From an uncultured Lachnospiraceae bacterium (GTDB lineage: Bacteria > Bacillota > Clostridia > Lachnospirales > Lachnospiraceae): a stretch of 64,000 nt of DNA. The notes beneath the pieces are model-generated. The model ran no database searches. It worked only from the letters and a program-made list of their open reading frames with translations, and was not told the origin of the DNA. A program made the translations under genes and the position numbers. The DNA lies in the NCBI GenBank assembly GCA_902801415.1, contig CADCIK010000029.1, positions 1-64,000 of the forward strand. The letters run 5' to 3'. Positions 25,687 to 35,034 of the stretch are shown here, piece after piece. How positions within the stretch are numbered: position 1 is the first letter of the stretch; each line of letters starts with the position of its first letter.

Positions 25687-27549
25687 ATGTATTATCCGGA
25701 TGACAAGGTGGAAGAGGTCCTTCGGGCGAACAACATCGTCGATGTCGTTGGATCTTACGTCCATTTACAAAAGAAAGGCGCCAACTATTTTGGCCTTTGC
25801 CCTTTCCATAATGAGAAATCTCCCTCCTTTTCCGTCTCGGAGCCCAAGCAGATGTTTTACTGCTTCGGATGCGGAGCAGGCGGAAACGCCGCGACCTTTC
25901 TGATGAAGTATGAGAACTACAGCTTTAAGGAGGCCCTGCAGACACTGGCGGACCGGGCCGGGATCAAACTTCCGGAGGTCAATTACAGTGAAGAGGCAAA
26001 GCGCAGGGAAGAAAAGCGCCAGCTGCTGCGGGCGGTCAACAAGGAGGCAGCGATCTACTACTACAAGCTGCTTCGGACACCCAAAGGACGCAAGGGCCTG
26101 CAATATCTGGCGGACAGAAAGCTTGATCCCGTGACTATGCGGGATTTTGGCCTGGGATACGCGGACGGCTCGGGCAATGACCTGGTGGCGCACCTCAAAA
26201 GCTGCGGCTATGCGGACGATGTAATACTGGAAGCAGGCGTCGCGGCCTTCGACGAAAAGAGAGGCATGCATGACAAGTTCTGGAACCGGGTCATGTTTCC
26301 GATCATGGATGTGCGCGGGCAGGTCATCGGCTTCGGCGGCAGAGTGATGGGGGATGCCAAGCCCAAATATCTCAATTCCCCCGAGACAGAAATATTTGAC
26401 AAGAGCAGGAATCTGTACGGCCTTCATATCGCCAAAAGATCCAAGGCCCCCTACAAGATCCTCTGCGAGGGATATATGGACGTGATCTCCATGCACCAGG
26501 CCGGATTTCACGAGGCAGTCGCGTCCCTGGGGACCTCCTTCACGGAGGGACAGGCCGCCCTGCTCAAGCGCTACTGCAAACAGGTGCTGCTGGCCTATGA
26601 CAATGACGGCGCAGGAGTGAGAGCGGCGCTCCGCAGTATCGGGATCCTGAAAAAGGCGGGGATCGAAGGAAAGGTGATCGACCTTTCTCCCTGCAAAGAT
26701 CCGGATGAGTTCATCAAAGCGAACGGCAAAGAGGCCTTTCTGCAGCGGATCGAAAACGCGGAGAACAGCTTCTTCTATGAGCTGCGCATGATGGGAAAGG
26801 AATACGCTATGAGCGATCCCGCCCAGAGAACGCAGTTCCATCACGCGATCGCGGCCAAGCTCTGCGAGATCGAGGATGAGATCGAGCGGGAGAACTATCT
26901 GGCGGAAGCGGCAAGGCGGTACTATGTCGATGAGGGGAGCCTCAGGCGCCTTGTGGCATCCTACAACCGTTCCGGGACTGCGCAGACTGTCTGGAACAGC
27001 GGCGCGGAGCCGGCAGGCACGCAGAGGGCGCCTGTACAGCCGGCAGAGGCCGGGAGGCCTGCACAGCCTAAGGCCAAAACAGTGCGGGATGAGCGCGAGA
27101 GCAGAAATGAGCAGCTTCTTCTGACCTGGCTCGCGGACGAGCCGGAGATTTTTGACCAGATCGCGAAGTATGTGAGACCGGAGCACTTCAGCGAAGGCGT
27201 GCACAGAAACGCGGCGGAGGGATACTGGACCATCCTTGGTGAAAAGGGCGGCGGCAATCCGGCATCGGTGATCGGCATGTTCGAGACCGAGAAGGAGCAG
27301 GAAGAGGCAGCGGCGCTCTTCAATACCCGGATCAAAGGGATCAGGGACGCCAGAGAGCGGGAAAAGGCCCTTCGGGATATTGTCATCGCGATCCGCAAAG
27401 CGGCCGCCGACAGAGACCGCAGGCAGATGGAGGAGAAGATGCAGGAACCTACCGCGGAGGAATTGAGCAGCATGATCCGCACAAGGAAGGAACTGCAGGC
27501 ACTCCAAAGGGTACGGTTCAACCTTTCCGACGCGCCGTCAGGCGAGTGA
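25687..27549 (+). CDS. dnaG: DNA primase
   Basis: Makes RNA primers at the replication fork. 620 residues: CHC2 zinc-binding domain with Cys38-His41-Cys59-Cys62 (CPFHNEKSPSF, FYCFGCGAGG), the catalytic TOPRIM core with CEGYMDV (Glu about 261) and AYDNDGAG (Asp 305 and 307), and a C-terminal helicase-interaction region after a Pro/Ala-rich linker near 445-480. ATG 25687 matches the family N-terminus (MYYPDDKVEEVLRANNIVDVV); a GTG at 25654, overlapping dgt, is possible but adds a non-conserved stretch. The ribosome site is weak, consistent with coupling to dgt. Confidence 0.97.
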   Translation: MYYPDDKVEEVLRANNIVDVVGSYVHLQKKGANYFGLCPFHNEKSPSFSVSEPKQMFYCFGCGAGGNAATFLMKYENYSFKEALQTLADRAGIKLPEVNYSEEAKRREEKRQLLRAVNKEAAIYYYKLLRTPKGRKGLQYLADRKLDPVTMRDFGLGYADGSGNDLVAHLKSCGYADDVILEAGVAAFDEKRGMHDKFWNRVMFPIMDVRGQVIGFGGRVMGDAKPKYLNSPETEIFDKSRNLYGLHIAKRSKAPYKILCEGYMDVISMHQAGFHEAVASLGTSFTEGQAALLKRYCKQVLLAYDNDGAGVRAALRSIGILKKAGIEGKVIDLSPCKDPDEFIKANGKEAFLQRIENAENSFFYELRMMGKEYAMSDPAQRTQFHHAIAAKLCEIEDEIERENYLAEAARRYYVDEGSLRRLVASYNRSGTAQTVWNSGAEPAGTQRAPVQPAEAGRPAQPKAKTVRDERESRNEQLLLTWLADEPEIFDQIAKYVRPEHFSEGVHRNAAEGYWTILGEKGGGNPASVIGMFETEKEQEEAAALFNTRIKGIRDAREREKALRDIVIAIRKAAADRDRRQMEEKMQEPTAEELSSMIRTRKELQALQRVRFNLSDAPSGE

Positions 27550-27619
27550 GGAACAGCCGGTTAATGTTAAATAAGATCGCAACGATCTGTTTATAGATAA
27601 AAGAACGGAGGAACATATA

Positions 27620-28768
27620 ATGAGCAGCAAAACGGATAACAAGAATCATGAAACGATGGGGCAGGAAGAGTTCATGAAGAAGATCGGGGATCTGATTGCG
27701 GCAGGCAAGCAGAACAAAGGAGTCCTGGAAGAGTCAGAGATCCGCGCCGAGTTCAAGAACCTGAAACTGACAGATGATCAATACGAACTTATTGTCCGTG
27801 TTTTGGAAAAGAATGATATAGACGTTCTGCAGGTCGTTGATGATGATGACAGCGACGTGCCGGAGGACGAGCTGGACATGATCGAGGAGACCGGCGAAGA
27901 CGATACCGAACTCCTTGACCTGAGTGTGCCCGACAGCATCAATATTGAAGATCCGGTCCGCATGTACCTCAAGGAGATCGGCAAAGTGCCGCTTCTCACT
28001 GCGGAAGAAGAGATCGAGCTGGCAAAGAGAATGGAAGCGGGTGACGAGGACGCCAAGAAGAGACTGGCGGAAGCAAACCTTCGACTTGTCGTCAGTATTG
28101 CCAAGCGCTATGTGGGACGCGGCATGCTCTTCCTTGACCTGATCCAGGAAGGCAATCTGGGCCTTATTAAAGCCGTTGAGAAATTCGACTACAACAAGGG
28201 ATTCAAGTTCTCCACATACGCGACATGGTGGATCCGCCAGGCGATCACAAGAGCGATCGCGGACCAGGCCAGGACCATCCGTATTCCGGTCCACATGGTT
28301 GAGACGATCAACAAGCTGGTCAGAGTGAGCAGACAGCTTCTGCAGGAGCTCGGGAGAGAACCTACTCCCGAAGAGATCGCCGAGAGAATGGAGATCCCTG
28401 TAGAGCGCGTGCGCGAGATCCTCAAGATCTCCCAGGAGCCCGTTTCTCTGGAAACGCCCATCGGCGAGGAGGAGGACAGCCATCTCGGCGACTTCATCCA
28501 GGACGACAATGTACCGGTACCCGCGGACGCGGCAGCCTTCACCCTTCTCAAGGAGCAGCTGGTGGAAGTGCTCGGTACACTGACAGAGAGGGAGCAGAAA
28601 GTGCTCCGCCTGCGCTTTGGTCTCGATGACGGAAGAGCCAGAACCCTCGAGGAGGTCGGCAAGGAATTCAACGTCACCAGAGAGCGTATCAGACAGATCG
28701 AGGCGAAGGCGCTCCGCAAACTCCGTCACCCCAGCAGAAGCCGCAAACTCAAGGATTATCTGGATTGA
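27620..28768 (+). CDS. rpoD: RNA polymerase housekeeping sigma factor (sigma-70/sigma-A)
   Basis: 382 residues, typical Gram-positive sigma-A: a short region 1.1, an acidic linker ([15 protein letters not shown]), region 1.2 ([11 protein letters not shown], about 114), region 2 with core-binding and -10 recognition ([28 protein letters not shown]...[13 protein letters not shown]), region 3 and region 4 with the -35 helix-turn-helix ([26 protein letters not shown]). Ribosome site CGGAGG. The promoters proposed in this window match its expected TTGACA/TATAAT preference. Confidence 0.98.
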   Translation: MSSKTDNKNHETMGQEEFMKKIGDLIAAGKQNKGVLEESEIRAEFKNLKLTDDQYELIVRVLEKNDIDVLQVVDDDDSDVPEDELDMIEETGEDDTELLDLSVPDSINIEDPVRMYLKEIGKVPLLTAEEEIELAKRMEAGDEDAKKRLAEANLRLVVSIAKRYVGRGMLFLDLIQEGNLGLIKAVEKFDYNKGFKFSTYATWWIRQAITRAIADQARTIRIPVHMVETINKLVRVSRQLLQELGREPTPEEIAERMEIPVERVREILKISQEPVSLETPIGEEEDSHLGDFIQDDNVPVPADAAAFTLLKEQLVEVLGTLTEREQKVLRLRFGLDDGRARTLEEVGKEFNVTRERIRQIEAKALRKLRHPSRSRKLKDYLD

Positions 28769-28775
28769 GGGGCTT

Positions 28776-29561
28776 ATGGCGGAAGTAAAACTGTCCAAGA
28801 GGCTTACCGCGATCGCCGATATGGTCAATACAGAAGGCCTTGAGGACACAGAAAAGGAGGCGTACTGCCTCTGCGATGTCGGTACAGATCACGCGCACAT
28901 CCCGATCCGCCTTCTGATGGACGGCCGCATAGACCGGTCCATTGCCATGGATGTGATCGAGGGGCCGCTTGAAAAGGCGCGCGGCAATCTGGAACTTTAT
29001 AATATGACGGACCGGGTGGAGCTGAGGCTGTCCGACGGTCTTGACGCCTACAGAGAAGGAGAAGCGCAGGGACTTGTGATCGCCGGCATGGGCGGGCGCA
29101 TCATGAGCCGGATCCTCCTGAGGGAGCCGGCCAAAACCCGCGATTTCCGGGAACTGATCCTGCAGCCCCAGGCGGATCCCGATTTTGTGAGACGGGCGCT
29201 CCGGGAACTCGGACTCTATATAGACCGGGAAAAGGTGGTCCTTGAGGACAACAAGTATTATCCGGTCATGCATGTCAGGCACGCAGTTGTGGAGGGTCCG
29301 GACTGGAAAAAAATCCGGGAGAGCGGCGAGGAAACCGATGACGAGCTTCTTCGCGACGCGGAGGACCTGTTCGGCCCCGTGCTTTTGAGAGAGCGCGACG
29401 ATATGCTCAAAAGCTACCTTCTGTGGCAGAAGGGGGTCAACGACCGGATCCTGCATTCCCTCAGAAGGGCCAATGACAGCAATAACGAAGCGCTGACAGA
29501 GAAAAGAAACCAGGTCACAAGAAAAGATAAACTGATCAAAGCGGCACTTTCTGTGTTTTGA
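28776..29561 (+). CDS. trmK: tRNA (adenine22-N1)-methyltransferase TrmK
   Basis: 261 residues. SAM-dependent Rossmann fold with CDVGTDHAHIPI (motif I), AMDVIEGPLEKARGN and VIAGMGGRIMSRIL, the signature of the TrmK/YqfN family that methylates A22 in tRNA-Ser and others. The C-terminal coiled-coil-like helix pair (about 185-261) is typical. Start chosen at ATG 28776 with GAGGGG just upstream, 7 bases after rpoD; a much longer in-frame opening runs through the rpoD gene and is spurious. TrmK is followed by a Nif3 gene in most Firmicutes, as here. Confidence 0.93.
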   Translation: MAEVKLSKRLTAIADMVNTEGLEDTEKEAYCLCDVGTDHAHIPIRLLMDGRIDRSIAMDVIEGPLEKARGNLELYNMTDRVELRLSDGLDAYREGEAQGLVIAGMGGRIMSRILLREPAKTRDFRELILQPQADPDFVRRALRELGLYIDREKVVLEDNKYYPVMHVRHAVVEGPDWKKIRESGEETDDELLRDAEDLFGPVLLRERDDMLKSYLLWQKGVNDRILHSLRRANDSNNEALTEKRNQVTRKDKLIKAALSVF

Positions 29562-29586
29562 CTGTGCCGGTGCAAAAGGAGCCGAT

Positions 29587-30369
29587 ATGAGACTGAAAGA
29601 GATCATGCAGATGCTGGAGGAGCTGTGCCCCCCGAGTTTCGCGATGTCCTGGGACAATGTGGGACTTCTGGTAGGCCGCGCCGACAAGGAGGTACAGACA
29701 ATAGCGCTTGCCCTTGACGCGACCAGCGAAGTGATAGAGAGCGCCGTCATGCAGAAAGCGGATCTCATTCTGACCCATCATCCGCTTCTGTTCAGCGGGA
29801 TCAAGAAGATCAACGACTCCGATTACGTCGGAAAGAGGGTCCTTTCCCTGATCCGCAACGATATAAGCTGCTACGCCATGCACACAAACTTCGACGTGCT
29901 GGGGATGGCGGACGCGGCAGCTGACCTCCTTCGTCTGACTGACAGGGAGGTGCTCGAAGTGACCTATGAAGACGAGATCTCCGTGGAAGGGATCGGAAGA
30001 GCCGGCGTGCTACCGGAACCCATGAAACTCTCTGAGCTGGCAGCAAGGGTCTCCGAGGTGTTCGATATTGAACACGTGCGGTATTACGGAGATCCCGAGC
30101 AGATGCTTGTGACCTGCGCGATCCTTCCCGGCTCCGGCAAGGGAGAAGTGGACCTTGCAGTGAAATCCGGCGCGGACGTATATATCACCGGCGATATCAA
30201 CCACCATGACGGGATCGACGCCGTTGAAAAGGGGATCGCCGTGATCGACGCGGGACACTACGGAGTTGAAAAGATATTTATCCCCTATATGAAGGAATAC
30301 CTGGAAAGAGAAGTGCCTTCCGTCAGGATCATCTCCTGCGACGGGGGCATGCCCTTCAGGGAGACCTGA
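29587..30369 (+). CDS. Nif3-like dinuclear metal centre protein (YqfO type)
   Basis: 260 residues of the NIF3 family. Metal ligands are in DLILTHHPLLFSG (about 59-70) and at the C-terminus in DINHHDGIDAVEKGIAVIDAGHYGVEK (about 200-225). The protein forms a hexameric ring with a two-metal site; the biochemical role is still uncertain (GTP cyclohydrolase I type 2 is one annotation name). It lacks the PII-like insert found in B. subtilis YqfO. It follows trmK by 25 bases in the same operon. Confidence 0.92.
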   Translation: MRLKEIMQMLEELCPPSFAMSWDNVGLLVGRADKEVQTIALALDATSEVIESAVMQKADLILTHHPLLFSGIKKINDSDYVGKRVLSLIRNDISCYAMHTNFDVLGMADAAADLLRLTDREVLEVTYEDEISVEGIGRAGVLPEPMKLSELAARVSEVFDIEHVRYYGDPEQMLVTCAILPGSGKGEVDLAVKSGADVYITGDINHHDGIDAVEKGIAVIDAGHYGVEKIFIPYMKEYLEREVPSVRIISCDGGMPFRET

Positions 30370-30440
30370 AACAGGCCTGCGGACGCAGATAACATAGATT
30401 GCAGATCACTATATCTTCACCACCAAGAAGGGAGATCCAT

Positions 30441-32099
30441 ATGCCGACCGTAATGATTAAAGGAGCGATCCATCAGTATGACAAAGGAACTACTTTTGAG
30501 AGCATCGTAAAGGAGTACCAGGAGCAGTATAACAATTCGATCGCGCTGATCTATTTCAATGGCAAAATGAAAGAGCTCAACAAGCGCCTTGAGAGGGACG
30601 GTGTCATATCTTTTATCACTACAGGGGATAACGCCGGCCACAATTCCTATGTCAGGACCGCGCAGATGATGCTGGTCAAGGCAGTCCGCGACATCATGAA
30701 GGAGAGGGGCAACAAAGTCCATGTCAAAATAGAGTTCGCCCTCGGCAATGCTGTCTACTGCTCCGTGCACGGAGGGATCCGCGTGACAGATGAGTTCGCG
30801 CGCCATGTAGACCTGGAAATGCATAAACTCCATGACAGAAATGCGCCGATCACCAAAAAGACTTACCCGATCGACGACGCCATCGAGCTCTTCAAGCGGC
30901 AGGGCATGCACGACAAGGAGAGACTCTTCCATTACCGCCGCGGGTCGACCATCAACGTATACAATATGGAAGGCTACTATGACTATTTCTACGGATATAT
31001 GCTGCCTTCCGCGGGGTATGTGAACCTGTTTGAGGTCAAGGCTTATAGCGGAGGACTTCTGATGATCCTTCCCAGACAGGAGAATCCCCTTGCGCTTGAG
31101 CCGTTTGTAGAAGAGAAGAGCCTGTTCGAGCAGCTCCTGCTCTCCACAAAGTGGGGAGATCTGGTCAACATCAGCACAGTGGGCGATCTCAACGACGCGA
31201 TCTGCGGAGGCAGTATCTCCGACATGATCCTTGTACAGGAGGCGCTGCAGGAGCGCAGGATCGGAGAGATCGCGGCCCAGATCTTTGCCAAAAAAGAGAC
31301 GAAATTCGTCCTTGTGGCAGGACCCAGCTCCTCCGGCAAGACGACGTTCGCGCACAGGCTGGCTGTTCAGCTGCGGTCTTTTGGCCTGAAGCCCCATATC
31401 ATCAGCATGGATGACTATTTTGTCAACCGCGAGCAGACGCCGATCGACATCGACGGCAATTATAACTATGAAGTACTCGAAGCTGTGGATATCGATCTCT
31501 TTAATGACGATATGCTCGACCTCCTCGACGGCGAGACCATCGAACTGCCGCAGTTCGACTTCAAGGCGGGCAAGCGTGTCTATAAAGGAAGATATTTAAA
31601 ACTCAACAGTGACGACATTCTGATCATTGAGGGAATCCACGGACTTAACCCCAGGGCGACGGAAGAGCTTCCCGATGAGAACAAGTTCAAGATCTATATC
31701 AGCTGCATGACCAGCCTCAATATCGATGAACACAACAGGATCCCTTCGACGGATGCAAGACTCCTCCGCCGCATGGTGAGAGACGCAAGGACAAGAGGAA
31801 ATTCCGCGCAGCATACATTTGAACTCTGGCCCAAGGTCAGAGCCGGTGAAGATATGAATATCTTCCCTTTCCAGGATGACGCGGACGCTGTGTTCAACTC
31901 AGTGCTGATCTATGAGCTCGCCGTCATCAAGCAGTTCGCGGAACCGCTGCTGTTCAACGTCGGACAGAACGAGCCCGAGTACTACGAGGCGAAGAGACTC
32001 CTCAAGTTCCTGGAGTATTTTGTCGGCGTAGATACGGCTTCCGTTCCCAATAATTCCCTGCTCAGGGAGTTTGTGGGCGGCAGCTGCTTCTCCGTCTGA
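30441..32099 (+). CDS. Uridine kinase-like protein with N-terminal TGS/threonyl-tRNA-synthetase-like region
   Basis: 552 residues. The first 60 form a TGS-like domain (VMIKGAIHQYDKGTTFESIVKEYQ), followed by a region like the second additional domain of threonyl-tRNA synthetase (a GVRVxxxF-type FARHVDLEMHKLHD block near 120-150, with HYRRGSTINVYNMEGYYDYFYGYM). The C-terminal third is a phosphoribulokinase/uridine kinase: Walker A GPSSSGKTTFAHRL at about 294, then HIISMDDYFVNR, and IIEGIHGLNP. This architecture is common in Clostridia under the name nucleoside kinase; the substrate has not been settled from sequence. Start at 30441 is set by AAGGGAGAT. Followed by the rnpB promoter. Confidence 0.85.
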   Translation: MPTVMIKGAIHQYDKGTTFESIVKEYQEQYNNSIALIYFNGKMKELNKRLERDGVISFITTGDNAGHNSYVRTAQMMLVKAVRDIMKERGNKVHVKIEFALGNAVYCSVHGGIRVTDEFARHVDLEMHKLHDRNAPITKKTYPIDDAIELFKRQGMHDKERLFHYRRGSTINVYNMEGYYDYFYGYMLPSAGYVNLFEVKAYSGGLLMILPRQENPLALEPFVEEKSLFEQLLLSTKWGDLVNISTVGDLNDAICGGSISDMILVQEALQERRIGEIAAQIFAKKETKFVLVAGPSSSGKTTFAHRLAVQLRSFGLKPHIISMDDYFVNREQTPIDIDGNYNYEVLEAVDIDLFNDDMLDLLDGETIELPQFDFKAGKRVYKGRYLKLNSDDILIIEGIHGLNPRATEELPDENKFKIYISCMTSLNIDEHNRIPSTDARLLRRMVRDARTRGNSAQHTFELWPKVRAGEDMNIFPFQDDADAVFNSVLIYELAVIKQFAEPLLFNVGQNEPEYYEAKRLLKFLEYFVGVDTASVPNNSLLREFVGGSCFSV

Positions 32100-32133
32100 C
32101 TGTAAAAAGACGTCTGCCTGCCGGCAGACAAAG

Positions 32134-32162
32134 TTGACAACTGTAAATCCCGCGAGTAAAAT
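32134..32162 (+). promoter_or_regulatory. Promoter of rnpB
   Basis: TTGACA (32134-32139), exactly 17 bp, TAAAAT (32157-32162). Transcription would start near 32169. Confidence 0.8.
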
Positions 32163-32168
32163 GCTTAA

Positions 32169-32474
32169 GGAAAATAAGCAGGGCGGACGGTCGCGGCTGC
32201 AGGTCCCGAAAGGGCGCAGACGAGGAAAGTCCGGGCTTCACAGGGCAGGATGCCGGATAACGTCCGGTGGAGGTGACTCCCAGGCCAGTCAGTGTAAGAG
32301 ACTACCGTCTTCGTGGTAACACGGAGAGCCATGTAAACCCCATCCGAAGCAAGACCGAACAGAGGGCTATGAGCTTGCCCGGCTCGCTCTCAGGTGGGTC
32401 GCTTGAGGCCGCCGGCGACGGCGGTCCTAGATAGATGACCGTTCAAGACATAACCCGGCTTACAGCTCTGCTTA
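32169..32474 (+). ncRNA. rnpB: RNase P RNA, class A type
   Basis: Catalytic RNA that trims tRNA 5' leaders. Diagnostic conserved blocks are present: GAGGAAAGTCCGGGC (conserved region I), the ATGTAAACCCCATCCG...AAGCAAGACCGAACAG block, and the 3' end AGATAGATGACCGTTCAAGACATAACCCGGCTTA. The ends pair: TAAGCAG at 32175-32181 with CTGCTTA at 32468-32474, giving stem P1. At about 300 nt it is short for class A, so one of the peripheral helices may be reduced. Confidence 0.95.
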
Positions 32475-32489
32475 TTTCTTTGCTTGTTC

Positions 32490-32518
32490 GGATCCGGTTT
32501 CCGGATCCTGTGTTTATA
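32490..32518 (+). terminator. Terminator-like hairpin after rnpB
   Basis: GGATCCGG (32490-32497) pairs with CCGGATCC (32501-32508), followed by TGTGTTTAT, a weak T-rich tail. Confidence 0.5.
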
Positions 32519-32550
32519 GAATCGTTTTGTTTAGGAAAGGAAGCGATAGA

Positions 32551-33780
32551 ATGACGAAAATTGATATTGTTTCCGGTTTTCTCGGAGCCGGAAAGACTAC
32601 ACTGATCAAAAAGCTCCTCAAGGACGCGCTCGCGGGAACACGCGTTGTCCTGATCGAGAACGAATTCGGCGAGATCGGTATTGACGGCGGTTTCCTCAAG
32701 GAGTCCGGCATCGAGATCCGTGAGATGAACTCCGGCTGCATCTGCTGCTCCCTGGTTGGAGATTTCGGCACATCCCTCAGAGAAGTGATGGACACCTACG
32801 CGCCTGAGAGGATCCTCATCGAGCCCTCCGGCGTCGGCAAGCTCTCTGATGTTATGAAAGCGATCCAGGATGCCGCAGAAGGCTCCGATATGGAACTCAA
32901 CAGCGCTGTTGCAGTTGTAGACGCCTCCAAGTGCAAGATCTACATCAAGAACTTCGGCGAGTTCTTTGTCAATCAGATCGAATACGCGGGCACCATCATT
33001 CTCACAAGAACCGATAAGGTGAGCGACGCCAAGATCGCGGAGTGTGTAGAACTCCTTCGTCAGCACAACGACAAGGCTACCATCATCACAACCCCGATCG
33101 CGGAACTTGACGGCAAACAGATCCTCACTACGATCGAAGGAAAGGCTGATCTGCAGGCCCAGATCCTCGCGGAAGTCATGGAAGAGCATGACGACGACGA
33201 TGAAGATGAGCACGAGCACCATCACCACCATCACGACGACGAGGACGAGCACGAGCATCACCACCACCATCACGACGACGATGATGACGAAGATGAGCAT
33301 GAGCATCATCACCACCACCATCATGACGACGATGACGAAGATGAGCATGAGCATCATCATCACCACCATCATGACGATGATGACGAAGATGAGCATGAGC
33401 ATCATCATCACCACCATCATGACGATGATGACGAAGATGAGCATCATCACCACCATGATCATGACCATGAGCACGCGGAAGTGGTCGTCGATGAAAAGGG
33501 CAACAGGATCTACAGATCCCACGACCATCATCACCAACCTGCTAAGTATTCGCAGGATGAGATCAGGGAGATCCTGGCGCAGCTTGACGACGAAGAGAAA
33601 TACGGCATCGTTCTTCGCTCCAAGGGTATGGTACCCGACGCGGAAGGCCGCTGGGTCCACTTTGATTATGTCCCCGAGGAGACAGAAGTGCGCTATGGCG
33701 CCGCAGACGTAACAGGCAAGATCTGCGTGATCGGCGCGCAGCTCAAGGAAGACGCGCTTGCGGACCTGTTTCGCAAGTAA
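32551..33780 (+). CDS. COG0523 (CobW/YciC-type) metallochaperone GTPase with a long His/Asp-repeat metal-binding tract
   Basis: 409 residues. G3E GTPase with Walker A GFLGAGKTT (about 9-17), the diagnostic metal-binding Cys motif GCICC (Cys 63, 65, 66), EPSGVG and a TRTD nucleotide-specificity motif (about 150). Residues about 213-309 are a tract of alternating His and Asp/Glu blocks with a 16-residue period. A C-terminal domain follows (SKGMVPDAEGRWVHFDYVPEETEVRYG), matching the CobW C-terminal domain. Such proteins move or insert zinc, nickel or cobalt; the tract probably stores or senses divalent metal. Ribosome site AAGGAAG. The following gene belongs to the same superfamily, so the two may work as a pair. 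No Zur box could be recognised upstream. Confidence 0.92.
   Translation: MTKIDIVSGFLGAGKTTLIKKLLKDALAGTRVVLIENEFGEIGIDGGFLKESGIEIREMNSGCICCSLVGDFGTSLREVMDTYAPERILIEPSGVGKLSDVMKAIQDAAEGSDMELNSAVAVVDASKCKIYIKNFGEFFVNQIEYAGTIILTRTDKVSDAKIAECVELLRQHNDKATIITTPIAELDGKQILTTIEGKADLQAQILAEVMEEHDDDDEDEHEHHHHHHDDEDEHEHHHHHHDDDDDEDEHEHHHHHHHDDDDEDEHEHHHHHHHDDDDEDEHEHHHHHHHDDDDEDEHHHHHDHDHEHAEVVVDEKGNRIYRSHDHHHQPAKYSQDEIREILAQLDDEEKYGIVLRSKGMVPDAEGRWVHFDYVPEETEVRYGAADVTGKICVIGAQLKEDALADLFRK
33187..33476 (+). repeat. Tandem 48-bp repeats coding for His/Asp-rich blocks
   Basis: Within the COG0523 gene a 48-bp unit (16 codons, EDEHEHHHHHHHDDDD) is repeated, three copies nearly identical at the DNA level (about 33285-33430) and shorter, diverged units on both sides. 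The in-frame period means unit gain or loss keeps the protein intact. Confidence 0.85.
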
Positions 33781-33788
33781 AGAGTAAT

Positions 33789-34746
33789 ATGGGCTTTTTC
33801 AGCAGAAGAAAAGAGAAAAAAATGGTACAAAGACCGGTATATGTAATCAATGGATTCCTGGACAGCGGAAAATCCTCCTTCTTCTCCTATACGGACATCC
33901 GGCACAACACTCCTGATCGTCTGCGAGGAAGGCGAAGTCGAGTACGGTGAGCGCCTGCTCCGACAGACGAACACGGTAATGGAAGTGTTTGAGAATGAAG
34001 AAGATCTGACACCTTCCGCCATGATGGCGCTGGAGGTCAAATACAGACCTGAGAGAATCCTGATCGAATACAACGGGATGTGGAATTACAAGAACTTCAG
34101 GCTTCCCAGAGCCTGGAGGCTGGAGCAGCAGATCACTGTGATCGACGCGTCCACTTTCTCCGTCTATTTTACGAATATGAGATCCCTTCTCGCCGAGCAG
34201 CTCAGGGGTTCTGAACTGATCATGTTCAACCGCTGCGACGGCATTGACGAGAAGACACTGGTCAGCTATAAGAGAAACGTCAAGGCGATCAACCAGCAGG
34301 CAGATCTGATCTTTGAGGATTCAAACGGCGAGATCGACATGACAACGGAAGAGGACCTTCCTTATGACATCCACAAGGAGCCGATCGTTCTGGAGGACCT
34401 CAACTACGGGATCTGGTATCTGGACGCGATGGAGCATCCGGACAGGTATGACGGCAAGGAGATCGAGTACACGGGTATGGTCATGGTGCCGGACAAATTC
34501 CCCAAGGGATATTTTGTCCCTGGCCGTATGGCAATGACCTGCTGTGCCAACGATATGTCCTTCCTCGGCTATGCATGTAAGAGCGAGCAGGGAAAGAGCT
34601 TCCCTGAGCGCACCTGGGTGAGAGTCAGGGCAAGGGTTTCCTACGAGAGCTTCTCCGAATATGATGGAGAGGGGATCGTGCTTTACGCGGAGAGCGTAGA
34701 GGAGACAAGGCAGCCCAAGGAGCCTGTCATCAACTTCGCGGGGTGA
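33789..34746 (+). pseudogene. COG0523-like GTPase fused to a DUF1980 (YcgQ-type) domain, interrupted by a short deletion and frameshift
   Basis: The frame from ATG 33789 reads MGFFSRRKEKKMVQRPVYVINGFLDSGKSSFFSYT, a normal start with Walker A GFLDSGKSS. At 33894 the family sequence continues in another frame (TSGTTLLIVCEEGEVEYGERLL) and runs to 34746; the first frame ends soon after the break. About 6-8 residues seem to be missing between SYT and TSG. The middle holds a CobW-like G domain (RPERILIEYNGMWN, MFNRCDG as a diverged G4 motif). The C-terminal 110 residues (EYTGMVMVPDKFPKGYFVPGRMAMTCCANDMSFLGY...PVINF) match the DUF1980/TIGR03943 domain of YcgQ, a partner in zinc-linked membrane systems. 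Possibly inactive, or an assembly error. Confidence 0.75.
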
Positions 34747-34784
34747 CAGAAGCCTGCCAAAACAGGATCAAAAGGTAAAAAAGA

Positions 34785-34820
34785 GCAGTGAAGAGTCCGT
34801 GAGACTCTCACTGCTTTTTT
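34785..34820 (+). terminator. Terminator after the COG0523 pair
   Basis: GCAGTG-AAGAGTC stem with GACTCT-CACTGC (34785-34814) followed by six T; A-rich sequence in front makes it potentially bidirectional. Confidence 0.85.
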
Positions 34821-34830
34821 AGGGTTTCTT

Positions 34831-34972
34831 TTCAGCACTCACGTCCCAAATGCTGCGCATTTGTGACTGTGGCGTCCAGAGGCGCTGCGCGCCTTGTCCG
34901 CCCCGGAAAAAGATCAAATCGATCCGATGAGCGAGCTCCCCGGCTCTCATTGCTCTTTTCCGGGGTGCTGAA
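34831..34972 (+). repeat. Structured dispersed element, copy 2 (between convergent genes)
   Basis: 142 bp with the same boundaries as copy 1 (TTCAGCAC ... GTGCTGAA). Hairpin B is kept with its mismatch at a different place, hairpin C is AGGCGC/GCGCCT (34880-34894), TGTCC at 34895-34899, and stem D is CCCCGGAAAA (34901-34910) with TTTTCCGGGG (34956-34965). The loop carries TGAGCGAGCTCCC at 34928-34940. The upper part of stem D differs from copy 1 but can still pair in part. Confidence 0.8.
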
Positions 34973-34973
34973 A

Positions 34974-35013
34974 AAAACAAAAAATCGGCTGCCGGGTCAG
35001 GTGCAGCCGATTT
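34974..35013 (-). terminator. Terminator of rpsT
   Basis: On the - strand AAATCGGCTGC (35013-35003) pairs with GCAGCCGATTT (34992-34982), followed by a T-rich run into copy 2 of the structured element. Confidence 0.85.
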
Positions 35014-35034
35014 GATATATCTTATGGATTTCGA

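Noticed and set aside
25765..27507. 580-codon open frame antisense to dnaG
   Set aside because: No protein features, no promoter or ribosome site; a shadow of the primase reading frame.
32112..32129. Hairpin GTCTGCC/GGCAGAC after the uridine-kinase-like gene as a terminator
   Set aside because: No T-run follows on the + strand; the stem overlaps the region just before the rnpB promoter.
33187..33476. Short regularly spaced repeats that could suggest a CRISPR array
   Set aside because: The repeats are continuous, in frame with a GTPase gene and encode His/Asp blocks; there are no unique spacers and no cas genes.
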